Part shown: in pieces, positions 5,410 through 6,209 of the stretch
Layout of the letters: each line of letters begins with the position of its first letter
Numbering within the stretch: the first letter of the stretch is position 1
DNA from: Vulcanimicrobiota bacterium
Lineage (GTDB): Bacteria > Vulcanimicrobiota > Vulcanimicrobiia > Vulcanimicrobiales > Vulcanimicrobiaceae
Direction of reading: 5' to 3'
DNA: 6,209 nt
Assembly (NCBI GenBank): GCA_019247395.1
Contig: JAFAOZ010000076.1
Span: 1-6,209, forward strand
The notes under the pieces: model-generated
Database searches by the model: none
Told to the model about the DNA's origin: nothing
Seen by the model: only the letters and a program-made list of their open reading frames with translations
Position numbers and translations under genes: made by a program

Positions 5410-6209
5410 TCAGGTGACGGCCGGAACGTCGGGCGGAGGCGCTGCGGGCGGCTCGACCGACGGGATCTTGGAGTACTTCATCTTCTCCGGATCGTCGGGA
5501 TCGACGTCTCCGAGAATGTGGTCGCCCGAACCGAACGCGCCCTTGAGCATCTCCTCGGCGAGCTCGTCTTCGACCATGCGTTGAATCGCGCGGCGCAGCG
5601 GACGCGCACCAAACTGCGGGTCCCAGCCCTTCTTCGCAAGGAGTTGCTTCCCGGCGTCGGTGACCTTGAGCTCCATCTCTTGCGCGCGAACTTCGCGCAC
5701 CACCTTTTGCAGCTCGAGACCGACGATCTGTTCGATCTGCTCGCGTGAGAGCTGATGGAAGACGATCACTTCGTCGACGCGATTGAGGAACTCCGGACGG
5801 AAGGTCTGCTTAACCTCTTCGAGCACGCGATTCTTCATGCGCTCGTAGGCCTTGACCTCATCCTCGGCGGAAAGCTTCTGCGGACGGAATCCGATGTCGG
5901 TGGTCGTCGTCATTCCCGTTGCGCCGACGTTGCTGGTCATGATGATGACCGAGTTCTTGAAATCGACTTGGCGACCCTGAGAATCGGTCAACCGTCCGTC
6001 TTCGAGCACTTGCAGCAGCAAGTTGAAAACGTCGGGATGCGCCTTCTCGATCTCGTCGAGCAGCACGACCGAGTACGGACGGCGCCGCACCGCTTCGGTG
6101 AGCTGACCGCCCTCTTCGTACCCGACGTATCCGGGCGGCGCGCCGACCAGGCGCGAGACCGCGTACTTCTCCATGTACTCCGACATGTCGATGCGGATCA
6201 TTGACTCCG
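5410..6209 (-). CDS. clpC: ATP-dependent Clp chaperone ClpC, C-terminal part of the second AAA+ module (5' end outside the window)
   Basis: ClpC is a hexameric Hsp100 unfoldase that feeds substrates to the ClpP protease in the cytoplasm. The frame runs off the right edge with its first complete codon at 6207-6205 and stops at TGA 5412-5410, giving 265 visible residues. They begin ESMIRIDMSEYMEK, so the N-domain, first AAA+ module and second Walker A lie outside. Visible motifs, numbered in this fragment, are the pore loop GYVG (26-29), Walker B VVLLDE (47-52), sensor 1 in TSNVGA (91-96), the arginine finger in FRPEFLNRVDE (136-146), and sensor 2 GARPLRRAIQRMVED (200-214). The C-terminal extension after LLKGAFGSGD ends in a Pro/Ala-rich tail of about 30 residues. 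Wording such as LNRVDEVIVFHQLSREQIEQIV fits ClpC better than ClpA or ClpB. The next gene starts 32 nt downstream with no terminator seen between, so read-through is possible. Functional relation to the downstream pair is not shown. Confidence 0.93.
   Translation of the reverse strand, partial: ESMIRIDMSEYMEKYAVSRLVGAPPGYVGYEEGGQLTEAVRRRPYSVVLLDEIEKAHPDVFNLLLQVLEDGRLTDSQGRQVDFKNSVIIMTSNVGATGMTTTTDIGFRPQKLSAEDEVKAYERMKNRVLEEVKQTFRPEFLNRVDEVIVFHQLSREQIEQIVGLELQKVVREVRAQEMELKVTDAGKQLLAKKGWDPQFGARPLRRAIQRMVEDELAEEMLKGAFGSGDHILGDVDPDDPEKMKYSKIPSVEPPAAPPPDVPAVT

Overview
The window is GC-rich, and its codon third positions are strongly G/C. It carries the ends of two genes cut by the window edges, four complete genes, and one AT-richer intergenic stretch. 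A TonB-dependent outer-membrane receptor implies a diderm bacterium, and a ClpC-type (not ClpA-type) Hsp100 chaperone is typical of Terrabacteria-like lineages. My best guess is an uncultured diderm such as Candidatus Eremiobacterota (WPS-2) or a relative. This is inferred from protein flavour only and was not searched.

Layout. On the plus strand, 2-472 is the 3' end of a TonB-dependent receptor. Everything else points the other way. Read along the minus strand from the right edge: the C-terminal part of clpC (6209-5410); a 32-nt gap; a 514-residue predicted secreted beta-rich protein of unknown function (5377-3833); a WYL-family transcription regulator (3836-2820) joined to it by an ATGA stop/start overlap; a 358-bp non-coding stretch (2462-2819); a 156-residue His-rich conserved protein, probably exported (2461-1991); and hutH, histidine ammonia-lyase (1994-462), whose TTG start overlaps the stop of the preceding gene. 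The hutH 3' end runs 11 bp into the receptor's 3' end, so the two genes converge with no intergenic terminator.

There are therefore two likely minus-strand transcription units. The first is clpC, the secreted protein and the WYL regulator (the last two probably translationally coupled, clpC possibly a separate cistron). The second is the His-rich protein and hutH, which would start histidine breakdown to urocanate and ammonia. No other hut gene is in view. The 358-bp stretch between the units holds several inverted repeats, DnaA-box-like sequences and a terminator-like hairpin. It is the best candidate for regulatory or RNA content not explained by genes.

No CRISPR array, insertion sequence, tRNA or rRNA was seen. 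The less ordinary content is the unknown pair made of the secreted protein and the WYL regulator, the coupling of an unknown His-rich protein to hutH, and the structured intergenic region.
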